A stretch of 64,000 bases of DNA, taken from positions 496,001-560,000 of the forward strand of contig NZ_VFPN01000001.1 of NCBI RefSeq assembly GCF_006716695.1. Direction: 5' to 3'. A program made the position numbers and the translations under genes. Source of the stretch: Klugiella xanthotipulae. Lineage in GTDB: Bacteria > Actinomycetota > Actinomycetes > Actinomycetales > Microbacteriaceae. The stretch's first letter is position 1; every line of letters begins with the position of its first letter. The notes beneath the pieces are model-generated. The model ran no database searches, had not been told where the DNA came from, and saw only the letters and a program-made list of their open reading frames with translations. This document shows positions 56,624 to 64,000 of this stretch, in pieces.

Positions 56624-57507
56624 CCCTTCACCGCCCCACCCACGAGGCCGCTCGTCATACGGCCCTGCACGATCAGGAAGAAGATGATCACGGGCACGGC
56701 CACAAGCGTGGAGGAGGCCATCACCTGACCCCAGTCGATCTCGCGGGAGGCGCTGTTCTGGATGAAGCCGCGCAACCACAGCGGCAGGGTCTGCGACGAG
56801 TTGCTCTGCAGGATCACGAGGGCCACCGTGAACTCGTTCCACGCCTGCAGGAAGGCGAACACGCCGGAGGCGACCAGCCCGGGGGCCAGCAGCGGGAAGG
56901 TGATGCGCATAAACGCCTGCGGGCGGCTGAGGCCGTCCACCATCGCGGCCTCCTCCAGTTCGGCGGGGATGCCCGCGACAAAGCCGCGCAGCATCCAGAT
57001 GGTGAAGGGCACCACGGCGGCGATGTAGATGACACTCACCCCGATGATGCTGTTGAGCAGCCCCACCGAGGAGATCATCTTGTACTGGGCGATAAACAGG
57101 CCCTCGGCGGGCAGCATCTGCACGAGCAGCACGGCAAGCACAAAGGATTTACGGCCCCGAAACTTGTAGCGGCTGATCGCGATGGCGGCCAGGAACGCGA
57201 AAATCAGGCAGCAGACCACCACGATCAGCGTGATCGAGACGCTCATGCCCAGGGCGCTAAAGAAGGACCCGTCGGCGACCACGTTGCGGTAGTTCGCAAA
57301 CGTGGTCTCGGCCCCGGGAAAAAAGGTGGGGATGAACGACATCAGCGTGCGGTTGGGCAGCAGCGAAGAGCTGACCATCCAATACACCGGGAACACCCAG
57401 ATCAGCGCGGCAATAATGGCCACGGCGCTCCACAGGATGCGGCGGATGCGGCGCGGGTCGCGCGGGCGGCGGGCCGGGGCCTGCGTGGTGGGGGCAAGCG
57501 TTGCCAT
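56620..57507 (-). CDS. Sugar ABC transporter permease, MalG type
   Basis: A 295-residue permease with six hydrophobic segments and the EAA loop AGIPAELEEAAMVDGLSRPQ (ATPase contact). N-terminal Pro/Arg-rich tail. It shares a base with the stop of the upstream permease gene (TAATG). Partner of the next gene and the binding protein at 58583. Confidence 0.94.
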   Translation of the reverse strand: MATLAPTTQAPARRPRDPRRIRRILWSAVAIIAALIWVFPVYWMVSSSLLPNRTLMSFIPTFFPGAETTFANYRNVVADGSFFSALGMSVSITLIVVVCCLIFAFLAAIAISRYKFRGRKSFVLAVLLVQMLPAEGLFIAQYKMISSVGLLNSIIGVSVIYIAAVVPFTIWMLRGFVAGIPAELEEAAMVDGLSRPQAFMRITFPLLAPGLVASGVFAFLQAWNEFTVALVILQSNSSQTLPLWLRGFIQNSASREIDWGQVMASSTLVAVPVIIFFLIVQGRMTSGLVGGAVKG

Positions 57508-58454
57508 TAGTTCTCGTCCTCCTTGAGTAGGCTGCGCACGTAGTACCAGCTGATAGCGATGGTGATGGCGAGCACAAAGATGGAGACCGCCGAGGCCATA
57601 CCAAAGTCGCCGCCGCCCGTGCCGAGCTTGTAGATGTAGGTGCCGAGCAGGTCAAACTCCCCGGCACCGGAGCCGGCATCCTGCAACATCTGGATTTGGG
57701 CAAACACCCGCAGGTCCCAGATCAGCTGCAACAGCAGCACGATCATGAGCACGGGGCGAATCATGGGCAGGATAATGAATCGCACGCGCTGCCAGCCGTT
57801 GGACCCGTCCAGCTGGGCGGCCTCCATCACCTCGTCGGAGACCTGGGTGAGGCCCGCGTAGAGGGAGAAGGCCACGAACGGCACCGACATCCAGACCACG
57901 ATGATGCTCGCCACGAGGAAGAAGGTGCCGGGCGTATCCAGCCAGTTGTAGCGGTCCATCTCCACGCCGGGCAGCATGTTGAGTAGGTAGTTGACCACGC
58001 CGCGGCGGTAGTCGAACAGCCAGATCCACACGGTCATCGCGGCGACGACGGGCATCGACCAGGCCAACAGCAGGCAGATCTGGAGGATGAGCCGACCCAC
58101 CTTCCCGGCGGCCTTCATCAGCAGGGCAAAGAGCCCGCCCCAGATCACCGTGATGGCGGCAGTCACAATACAGAAGAGCAGCGAGCGGCCCACGACGGCC
58201 CAGATCACCGGGTCGGTGAACAGCGTCACGTAGTTGTCGATACCCACAAACGGGGCCACGCCGGAGAACTGCGAGGACAGGCCAAATTTTTGGGTTGAGG
58301 TGACGATCTGCCAGATCAGGGGGTAGCCCATGCCGATCAGCAGGATAATCACCGCGGGCAGGATGAGCGCGTGTGGCACCTTCGAGGAGCGTTGTGTGGG
58401 CGGCGTTGCCGGGGCGGTATCGCGCTCGGCCGGGGAAGCCTGGACGGTGGTCAT
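57507..58454 (-). CDS. Sugar ABC transporter permease, MalF type
   Basis: A 315-residue permease with six hydrophobic segments and the EAA-like loop VSDEVMEAAQLDGSNGWQRV. Together with the MalG-type partner it forms the channel. No ATPase lies beside it; MsiK at 4117 is the likely energiser. Confidence 0.94.
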   Translation of the reverse strand: MTTVQASPAERDTAPATPPTQRSSKVPHALILPAVIILLIGMGYPLIWQIVTSTQKFGLSSQFSGVAPFVGIDNYVTLFTDPVIWAVVGRSLLFCIVTAAITVIWGGLFALLMKAAGKVGRLILQICLLLAWSMPVVAAMTVWIWLFDYRRGVVNYLLNMLPGVEMDRYNWLDTPGTFFLVASIIVVWMSVPFVAFSLYAGLTQVSDEVMEAAQLDGSNGWQRVRFIILPMIRPVLMIVLLLQLIWDLRVFAQIQMLQDAGSGAGEFDLLGTYIYKLGTGGGDFGMASAVSIFVLAITIAISWYYVRSLLKEDEN

Positions 58455-58494
58455 TCCACTGCTTTCTTCTGCACGGGGTCGGGGTGTTGAGGGT

Positions 58495-58534
58495 GGTGGT
58501 GGGGATGCCTGCCGGGGCCGGCATCCCCACCACC
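58495..58534 (-). terminator. Intercistronic hairpin between binding protein and permease genes
   Basis: A perfect 15-bp stem (58495-58509 with 58520-58534, arms GGTGGTGGGGATGCC and its complement) and a 10-nt loop. It has no T-run, lies inside the operon and probably stabilises the 5' message or partly terminates, giving more binding protein than permease. Confidence 0.7.
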
Positions 58535-58582
58535 GGGTAACGGGAGGGGGCGGTATGTGTGGCTGCCCCCTCCCGAGCCTTG

Positions 58583-59902
58583 CTAGTTGCTGTTGAGCAG
58601 CGGGGTGATCTTGGCGTCGTACTCCTTGGCGAGTTCGATGACGTCTCCGCCGGCCGCGATCTTGCCGTAGAACTCTTCCAGGATCTTCTTGCCCTCGATT
58701 GCGGACCAGCCGGGAGCGGCGGGGGTCAGCTTCGAGTTGGCAGCCGACTCGACCAGAGCCTGAGCAAACTGGTCATCACCCAACGAATCGGTGTACTCCA
58801 TGTTGGCCGGGCCCATACCGCTTTCGCCGAGCATCTTCTGGTACTCCGGGGAGAAGATAATACGCATCAGTTCCTTCGCGGCCTCCTGCTTGGTGCTCGC
58901 CGCCGAGATGGCGATGTTGGAGCCGCCGGCAAACACGGGGGCCGCGCCACCGTCAACGCCGGGGAGCACGAAGGTACCGAAAGTCTCGTCGTTCCACTCG
59001 GCACCGGGCTTATCTTCGCCCGTCTCCGGGTCCTTGACCGTTACTGGGTCACCAATCGACCAGTGCGCCCATCCGGGGGCGATAATCGTGGCGGCCTCGG
59101 GCTTGCCCGTGGCGTCGTTGTTGTTGAGGTTCACCCAGGGGGCACTATCGTACTCGGTGGCCGGGGCGTTGGAGGCGTTCTTAAAGAGCTCCTGAAACTG
59201 GGTCAGGCCCTCAATCGTCTTCGGGTCGGACAGTGTGGATTCCCACTCCCCGTCCTTCTGCACGGCCAGTTCCCCGCCGTTTGCGAACACCCACGAGATG
59301 GCGTTGCGCCAGTCGCTGCCACCGAGGTAGAAGCCGCTCATGTCGTCGGTGCGCAGTTCGGCGACCGTCGCGTTGAACTCTTCCAGGGTGGTGGGCACGG
59401 TCTTACCCTGCGCCGCCCAGATGTCTTTGCGGTAGAAGTTGTAGCGCGAACCAAAGTAGTAGGGCAGGGCGTAGTTCTTGCCGTCAACGGCACCCGCCTC
59501 CACAAACGACTGGAGCAGGTTCTCGCCGCCCAGTTCGTCGTACATATCGGTCAGGTCGGTGAAGGCACCGGCCGTGGTGAACGTGGGTGACTGGGTGTTG
59601 CCAATCTCGACCACATCCGGGGTGTTCTTCTCGTCGGGCAGGGAGGTCGTGAGCTTGGCCACCACGTCGCCCCAGTCCTGCTGCTCAATCGTGAGCTTAC
59701 CGCCCGTTGCCTTCTTGTACTCGTCGGTGAGGTACTCGCGCAGGGTGTCGGGGGTGTCGGGTCCCATCAGCCAGAGGGTGATGTTTTTCGACTCGGGGTC
59801 GGAATCGGGCAGCTGGCTGGCTCCGCCGCCGTTGCCCGCGCAACTGGTCAGAGCCAGGGCCGAAGCTGTGATCAGGGCCAACGCTCCTAATTTCTTCTTC
59901 AT
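58583..59902 (-). CDS. Sugar ABC transporter solute-binding lipoprotein
   Basis: A 439-residue lipoprotein: signal peptide KKKLGALALITASALALTSC with lipobox LTSC (Cys21), then the extracellular type I binding fold (NITLWLMGPDTPDTLREYL; DVVEIGNTQSPTFTTAGAF; WRNAISWVFANGGELAV). The sugar is inferred from the neighbours to be GlcNAc, chitobiose or muropeptide-derived. AAAGGAT lies 7 nt before the ATG. Confidence 0.93.
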   Translation of the reverse strand: MKKKLGALALITASALALTSCAGNGGGASQLPDSDPESKNITLWLMGPDTPDTLREYLTDEYKKATGGKLTIEQQDWGDVVAKLTTSLPDEKNTPDVVEIGNTQSPTFTTAGAFTDLTDMYDELGGENLLQSFVEAGAVDGKNYALPYYFGSRYNFYRKDIWAAQGKTVPTTLEEFNATVAELRTDDMSGFYLGGSDWRNAISWVFANGGELAVQKDGEWESTLSDPKTIEGLTQFQELFKNASNAPATEYDSAPWVNLNNNDATGKPEAATIIAPGWAHWSIGDPVTVKDPETGEDKPGAEWNDETFGTFVLPGVDGGAAPVFAGGSNIAISAASTKQEAAKELMRIIFSPEYQKMLGESGMGPANMEYTDSLGDDQFAQALVESAANSKLTPAAPGWSAIEGKKILEEFYGKIAAGGDVIELAKEYDAKITPLLNSN

Positions 59903-59929
59903 GATGCGATCCTTTTGTTCTGGTGCTGT

Positions 59930-59953
59930 CGGCGGGACCGTGCGGTCTCGCCG
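59930..59953 (-). other. Hairpin between repressor and binding-protein genes
   Basis: An 11-bp stem with one G-U pair and a 2-base loop (CGGCGGGACCG against CGGTCTCGCCG). It is downstream of the ROK repressor stop and 28 nt before the binding-protein start. It may separate low repressor from high transporter expression. Confidence 0.45.
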
Positions 59954-59968
59954 TGGTGGCGTCGTCTG

Positions 59969-61153
59969 CTATGAGACGCCGAGTTGCCCGGAGAGGACAA
60001 GAACGGCCGCGCCGCGCAGGACGATGTCCCGCGAGAGTGCGGTCATTCGCAGCGCAAGGTCGCCGTGAATACCGGCAATCGTGCGCTGACGGATGGTGTT
60101 GAGGGTGGCCTCCGCGAAGGTACCGGCAACAAGTTCGGTGGGCCCGCTGAGCACAATCTCGGTGAGGTTGAGCACGCCGACCACGGGGGCGAGGGCGATG
60201 CCGAGGCGCTGGCCCGCCTGGGTGAGCACCTCGGTGCGGGCCGCCTCGGTGGGTGCGTCGAGCAGCTGGGCGGTCAGGTGGGGTACCGACACCCAGACTT
60301 CCAGGCAGCCCTCCTTGCCACAGGCGCAGAGCGGGCCGCCGTCGGTGCCGACCACCACGTGACCGATCTCGCCAGCCGCCGAGTGGCTGCCGAGGACGGG
60401 GCTGCCGTCGATAATCAGACCGGCTCCCACACCGGCCCCGATCTGCACCAGGATGATGTCGTCGGCAGACTGCCCAAAGCTGTGCTCGGCGAGCACGGCC
60501 GCGTTGGCGTCGTTCGAGACGGTCACGGGGAGGCGGAAGCGTTCGGCCAGGATCGATTGGAGCGGCACCTCCGCCCAGCGCAGATTGGGCGCGCTGCGCA
60601 CCACCCCGCCGCGGTCAACAATACCGGGCGAGCCCACCCCAATACCGAGCAGCGGGCGGGATGCGCGGCCCACGAGCTCGGCAACCAGATCCATCAGGCG
60701 GCCAATCGCAAGCTCTCCCGTGGCTCCGTCTAGCTGGGCCTCGGCGCGCTCCCGTACGCGGCCGCTGAGGTCGAGGATCGCGGCGCGAAACACGGACTTA
60801 TCGGAGAGGTCAAGCCCGATGAGGTGGAACGCGTCCAAATTCATTTCGAGCAGGGTGGCGGGTTTACCGGGGCGGGCATCCTCGCGCTGCCCCAGCTCGG
60901 TGACGAGCCCCTCGGCGACCAGCTCGGAGACGAGATCGGAGACCGTGACCCGGGTGAGCCCCGTCTGGCGGGCGATATCGGCACGGCTCAGCCCTGAGGT
61001 GCGGTACACCTGCTGCAACACGAGCGAACGGTTGTGCCGCCGGGCGTGTTCCGGCAACACTTTCACGCTGGGACGCAGCACCCGCCCCGCCCGTCGCGGC
61101 GCGACGGCGGTGGCGTTTGTGTGCGAGCGTCCCTGCTCATTTCCCTGGGGCAT
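59969..61153 (-). CDS. ROK-family transcriptional repressor (NagC-like)
   Basis: A 394-residue regulator: winged helix-turn-helix about 45-95 (RTSGLSRADIARQTGLTRVT), then a ROK domain with GIGVGSPGIVDRGG, VSNDANAAVLAEHSFG and zinc motif CACGKEGCLEVW. Binding of an amino sugar or its phosphate probably releases DNA. The ATG at 61151-61153 touches the palindromic operator and has no ribosome binding site, so the message may be leaderless. Confidence 0.9.
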   Translation of the reverse strand: MPQGNEQGRSHTNATAVAPRRAGRVLRPSVKVLPEHARRHNRSLVLQQVYRTSGLSRADIARQTGLTRVTVSDLVSELVAEGLVTELGQREDARPGKPATLLEMNLDAFHLIGLDLSDKSVFRAAILDLSGRVRERAEAQLDGATGELAIGRLMDLVAELVGRASRPLLGIGVGSPGIVDRGGVVRSAPNLRWAEVPLQSILAERFRLPVTVSNDANAAVLAEHSFGQSADDIILVQIGAGVGAGLIIDGSPVLGSHSAAGEIGHVVVGTDGGPLCACGKEGCLEVWVSVPHLTAQLLDAPTEAARTEVLTQAGQRLGIALAPVVGVLNLTEIVLSGPTELVAGTFAEATLNTIRQRTIAGIHGDLALRMTALSRDIVLRGAAVLVLSGQLGVS

Positions 61154-61180
61154 GTTTGTTAGTAAACCTTACGAACAAAC
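61154..61180. promoter_or_regulatory. Palindromic operator of the ROK repressor
   Basis: GTTTGTTAGTAA (61154-61165) and TTACGAACAAAC (61169-61180) form an inverted repeat with 11 of 12 positions paired around ACC. It adjoins the repressor start codon, as expected for autoregulation. The GTTTGTT.GTAA half-site resembles ROK operators rich in TTTG/TTAG. Confidence 0.8.
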
Positions 61181-61208
61181 TAAACGCAAGTACTCCCCAC
61201 CCCCGCAG

Positions 61209-61265
61209 GTGACTTTTCCTCACACATCGACGTTAATTTCCCTACTTTTTGCACAAAAATCACCC
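61209..61265. repeat. 57-bp inverted repeat, left arm
   Basis: This arm, GTGACTTTTCCTCACACATC onward to CACCC, matches the reverse complement of 62380-62436 with about two or three mismatches. The two arms bracket the AbiEi/DUF559-type gene. Confidence 0.92.
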
Positions 61266-61401
61266 AAAACGCCAATAACCAGGCCATCCCCCCGACGGCC
61301 TGCTCACCTGGAGTCTCCCCCACAGGCATCCGCAATCCGATATTCCCCACATCCCACCTGCTTTCGGATGCGCGGCCACTCTCACTTGACAGGCTGAGCC
61401 C

Positions 61402-62358
61402 ATGAGATCAATTCTGGCCCTCGACCCTCCACACACTCACGGACTCATTCGTTCCCGCGACCTGCTCTCGCTGGGGCTCAGTTCCCACCGCATCCACCAA
61501 CACATTGCCCAGGGCGAACTCATCCGAGTGCGCCAAGGAGTACTCATCGCCCGGGCGCTCTGGCAGGAGATGTCCGAAACGGAACGATACATAACGCGCG
61601 TCCGGGCAACCTCACTGACCGTGTCACGACAGCTCACCTTTTCTCACGAGTCTGCGGCAGCGCTCTGGGGCCTCCCCGTTCCGCACTCCCGTCACACCCG
61701 CGTCCACGCCCTCGATCCGCACCCCGGCGGTGGCGGTGGCTATCGCGGACTCACCATCCACCGGATGGAACCCGACCCCGGCTCCACCGTCCACAACGGA
61801 TTGCGCACCACCTCACTCGAACGAACCCTGATCGACCTCGCCCGGCGGCTGAGCCTGGTGGATTCCGTCCCAGCGATCGATCACGCCCTCCGACACTTCG
61901 ACGGGTGCACGCCAGAACACCTCAGGGAATACGCCGACACACTGGTGGTCTCACAGCGAGGCTTCCACCGAATGCACAGGGCGTTGCTGCTCTCTCGGGA
62001 GGGTGCAGAAAGTGTCGGAGAATCTATCAGCAGGGTGCGGATGCACGAGCTAGGGTTCGCCGACCCCGTCCTCCAAAAGACTTTTGAGGGTCTGCCCTTT
62101 CGGGTCGATTTCTGGTGGCCCGAGGCCCAGGTCATCGGCGAGTTTGACGGGCAGATCAAATATGTCACCCGTGCGTCTCCTGCGGACCTCTCGCCCGCGG
62201 ATGTCGTGTGGCGCGAAAAGCGCCGCGAGGATGAGCTGCGGACCCGTTGCCGCCGTTTCGTCCGGTGGGATTGGGCGGTAGCCCGGTCGCCCCAGCGGCT
62301 CGCAACCCTGCTCACGGAGGCGGGCGTCCCACGTCCTCGTATTGACAGAACTTCGTGA
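61402..62358 (+). CDS. AbiEi-like / DUF559 endonuclease-fold protein
   Basis: A 318-residue protein. The N-terminus (about 12-60) resembles the AbiEi antitoxin winged helix (GLIRSRDLLSLGLSSHRI, then GVLIA), the middle has HESAAALWGLPVP and TTSLERTLIDLAR as in that family, and the C-terminal ~90 residues look like a Vsr/DUF559 PD-(D/E)xK fold: FRVDFWWPEAQVIGEFDG then REKRREDELRTRCRRFVRWDW. No partner toxin gene (AbiEii) is adjacent. Start ATG 61402; function unproven. Flanked by long inverted repeats. Confidence 0.82.
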   Translation: MRSILALDPPHTHGLIRSRDLLSLGLSSHRIHQHIAQGELIRVRQGVLIARALWQEMSETERYITRVRATSLTVSRQLTFSHESAAALWGLPVPHSRHTRVHALDPHPGGGGGYRGLTIHRMEPDPGSTVHNGLRTTSLERTLIDLARRLSLVDSVPAIDHALRHFDGCTPEHLREYADTLVVSQRGFHRMHRALLLSREGAESVGESISRVRMHELGFADPVLQKTFEGLPFRVDFWWPEAQVIGEFDGQIKYVTRASPADLSPADVVWREKRREDELRTRCRRFVRWDWAVARSPQRLATLLTEAGVPRPRIDRTS

Positions 62359-62379
62359 CCACCCCGAAAATCCTTTTTC

Positions 62380-62436
62380 GGGTGAGTTTTGTGCAAAAAG
62401 TAGAGAAATTAACGTCGATGTGTGAGGAAAAGTCAC
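62380..62436. repeat. 57-bp inverted repeat, right arm
   Basis: Reverse-complement partner of 61209-61265, starting 21 nt after the gene's stop codon. Both arms are followed on the plus strand by TCACCCAAAACGC, giving an additional short direct repeat. Confidence 0.92.
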
Positions 62437-62472
62437 CCAAAACGCAAGGGTGGGGGTGAGGCAGGAGTAAGA

Positions 62473-62510
62473 GTGGGGGTCGGATGCGCGGCGGCGCATC
62501 CGACCCCCAC
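62473..62510. terminator. Hairpin between convergent genes before icd
   Basis: A perfect 17-bp stem (62473-62489 with 62494-62510, arm GTGGGGGTCGGATGCGC) with a 4-base loop, 21 nt from the icd stop. No T-run; probably terminates icd and the plus-strand gene. Confidence 0.8.
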
Positions 62511-62530
62511 GGGGTTCTGGCGGGGACGCC

Positions 62531-63745
62531 CTACGCCAGGCGCGCCTTCAGGTTGGCGGAGAGGGTCTCCAGGAACTCCTCCGTGGTCTGGTAGGGCTGG
62601 TCCGGGCCAACGAGGAGGGCGAGATCTTTGGTCATCTTGCCGCTCTCGACGGTCGTGATGACCACATCCTCCAGGGTGTTGGCAAACTCGATGAGTTCCT
62701 GGTTGCCGTCAAGCGTGCCGCGGTGGATGAGACCGCGGGTCCACGCATAGATCGAGGCAATGGGGTTGGTCGAGGTGGGCTTGCCCTGCTGGTGCTGGCG
62801 GTAGTGCCGGGTAACGGTGCCGTGCGCGGCCTCAGCCTCCACCACTTTGCCGTCCGGCGTGGCCAGCACGGAGGTCATCAGACCAAGCGAGCCGAAGCCC
62901 TGCGCCACCGTGTCCGACTGCACATCGCCGTCGTAGTTCTTGCAGGCCCAGACGTATCCACCCTCCCACTTCATCGCCGAGGCGACCATATCGTCGATCA
63001 GGCGGTGCTCGTAGGTGAGACCGGCGGCGTCAAACCGCTCCTTGAACTCGGCGTCAAAGATCTCCTGGAAGATGTCTTTAAACCGACCGTCGTAGGCCTT
63101 GAGGATGGTGTTCTTGGTGGACAGGTACACCGGGTAGTTACGCGACAGGCCGTAGTTGAGCGAGGCGCGCGCAAAGTCGCGGATGGAGGAGTCGAGGTTG
63201 TACTGAACCTGGGCAATACCGTCGCTGGGTGCCTGGTACACCTCAAACTTGAGGGGTTCGGAGCCGTCCTCGGGCGCAAACTCAACGGTGAGCTTACCCG
63301 GTCCCTGAAAACGGAAGTCGGTGGCGCGATACTGGTCACCAAACGCGTGACGACCCACAATGATCGGCTTGTTCCAGCCGGGCACCAGGCGCGGAATATT
63401 CGAGATAATGATGGGCTCACGGAAAATCACGCCGCCCAGGATGTTACGGATGGTCCCATTGGGCGACTTCCACATCTTCTTCAGGCCAAACTCCTCCACC
63501 CGCGCCTCGTCGGGTGTGATGGTGGCGCACTTCACGCCAACGCCGTGCTTCTGGATGGCGTGGGCGGCATCAATAGTGATCTGGTCGTCCGTCTCGTCAC
63601 GCTTCTGAATGCCGAGATCGTAGTATTCGAGGGTGATATCGAGGTAGGGGTGGATGAGCGATTCTTTAATGAACTGCCAGATGATACGAGTCATCTCGTC
63701 GCCGTCGAGCTCAACGACGGTGCCTTCAACCTTGATCTTGGACAT
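62531..63745 (-). CDS. icd: NADP-dependent isocitrate dehydrogenase, eukaryote-like dimeric type
   Basis: A 404-residue TCA-cycle enzyme converting isocitrate to 2-oxoglutarate. Motifs: [13 protein letters not shown] at the N-terminus, [13 protein letters not shown] (substrate Ser/Arg), [16 protein letters not shown], the catalytic Lys/Tyr region [19 protein letters not shown], metal-binding IDDMVA and [13 protein letters not shown]. The sequence is of the IDH1/IDH2-like subgroup used by many actinobacteria, not the monomeric form. Confidence 0.97.
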   Translation of the reverse strand: MSKIKVEGTVVELDGDEMTRIIWQFIKESLIHPYLDITLEYYDLGIQKRDETDDQITIDAAHAIQKHGVGVKCATITPDEARVEEFGLKKMWKSPNGTIRNILGGVIFREPIIISNIPRLVPGWNKPIIVGRHAFGDQYRATDFRFQGPGKLTVEFAPEDGSEPLKFEVYQAPSDGIAQVQYNLDSSIRDFARASLNYGLSRNYPVYLSTKNTILKAYDGRFKDIFQEIFDAEFKERFDAAGLTYEHRLIDDMVASAMKWEGGYVWACKNYDGDVQSDTVAQGFGSLGLMTSVLATPDGKVVEAEAAHGTVTRHYRQHQQGKPTSTNPIASIYAWTRGLIHRGTLDGNQELIEFANTLEDVVITTVESGKMTKDLALLVGPDQPYQTTEEFLETLSANLKARLA

Positions 63746-63985
63746 GGAACTCCCGTTACCTTGGTGGCGTCTCAGTTGTGTATCGTTGGCCTACCACGTG
63801 CGGGGGCTGCACCGAGACGCGAGCGGATTGTGGTGGGCAGATACGCCCGCACCGAGTCTACTAGCCGCGGGGGCCAGCGCTGAAACCTGCCGCCCCGCCA
63901 CCGCGGGCGTCTCGGGTACCCGCAGAGCACCTCCGGTACCACAGAGGGATGACGTCAGCCGCTCTTTGGCGATAGCCTAAGCAGT

Positions 63986-64000
63986 ATGAGCGAGCTGAGA
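63986..64000 (+). CDS. Possible gene start at the right edge
   Basis: ATG AGC GAG CTG AGA opens a frame cut by the window end. GATAGCCTAAG lies just upstream and could be a -10 element for a leaderless message. Too short to judge. Confidence 0.2.

Noticed and set aside
61209-62436. Inverted repeats as transcription terminators
   Set aside because: Arms are 57 bp, more than 1.1 kb apart and flank a gene on both sides; a distinct terminator hairpin is present at 62473-62510.

Overview
The window is high-GC actinobacterial DNA. The order mtrA-mtrB-lpqB-comF-hpf-secA (minus strand), an MsiK/UgpC-type sugar ATPase, a DUF4032 protein and many GTG starts with ATGA/GTGA overlaps fit Micrococcales, most likely Microbacteriaceae. 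The family-level assignment is inferred from gene order and protein style only.

Region 1 (1-9.7 kb) holds a LiaSR-like sensor kinase and regulator with a partial DUF4097-like membrane protein, a tRNA-Thr(TGT), a membrane-anchored DsbA-like thioredoxin, the sugar ABC ATPase, a DUF4032 kinase-like protein and secA. Region 2 (9.9-22.6 kb) continues with hpf, comF, lpqB, mtrB and mtrA, then a divergent five-gene operon (membrane protein, DUF4129, DUF4350, MoxR ATPase, DUF58) and a zinc-ribbon SDR protein. Region 3 (22.8-27.5 kb) is an AT-richer accessory island: a MacB-type ABC transporter, an adaptor with a peptidoglycan-binding domain, a lipoprotein and a secreted I36-inhibitor-like protein. 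Region 4 (27.6-32.6 kb) is sugar metabolism: galM, galT-galK and nagA.

Region 5 (33.1-41.4 kb) is the most unusual block. Four large pectate-lyase-superfamily beta-helix proteins lie in an A-B-A'-B' tandem arrangement. They have no signal peptides, and the A-type N-termini look like phage minor tail proteins. Region 6 (41.4-43.8 kb) is glyA-folD under a ZTP (pfl) riboswitch. It is followed by decayed IS481/IS30 fragments, a DUF1345 membrane protein, an ECF sigma factor fused to a zinc finger, membrane segment(s) and Ig-like repeats, an MFS exporter and purU.

Directly after purU (50.3-52.9 kb) a 330-bp copy of the purU 3' end is repeated in direct orientation. The two copies flank a small AT-richer cassette with a secreted protein (apparently frameshifted) and a four-helix membrane protein; a truncated paralog of the latter lies just beyond the second copy. 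Region 7 (53.4-61.2 kb) is an amino-sugar utilisation cluster on the minus strand: a ROK repressor with its operator, a solute-binding lipoprotein, two permeases, a NagZ-like hexosaminidase, a ROK kinase and nagB. It lacks its own ATPase and deacetylase, which could be supplied by the msiK-like gene at 4.1 kb and nagA at 31.4 kb. Region 8 (61.2-62.5 kb) is an AbiEi/DUF559-type gene flanked by 57-bp inverted repeats, followed by icd.
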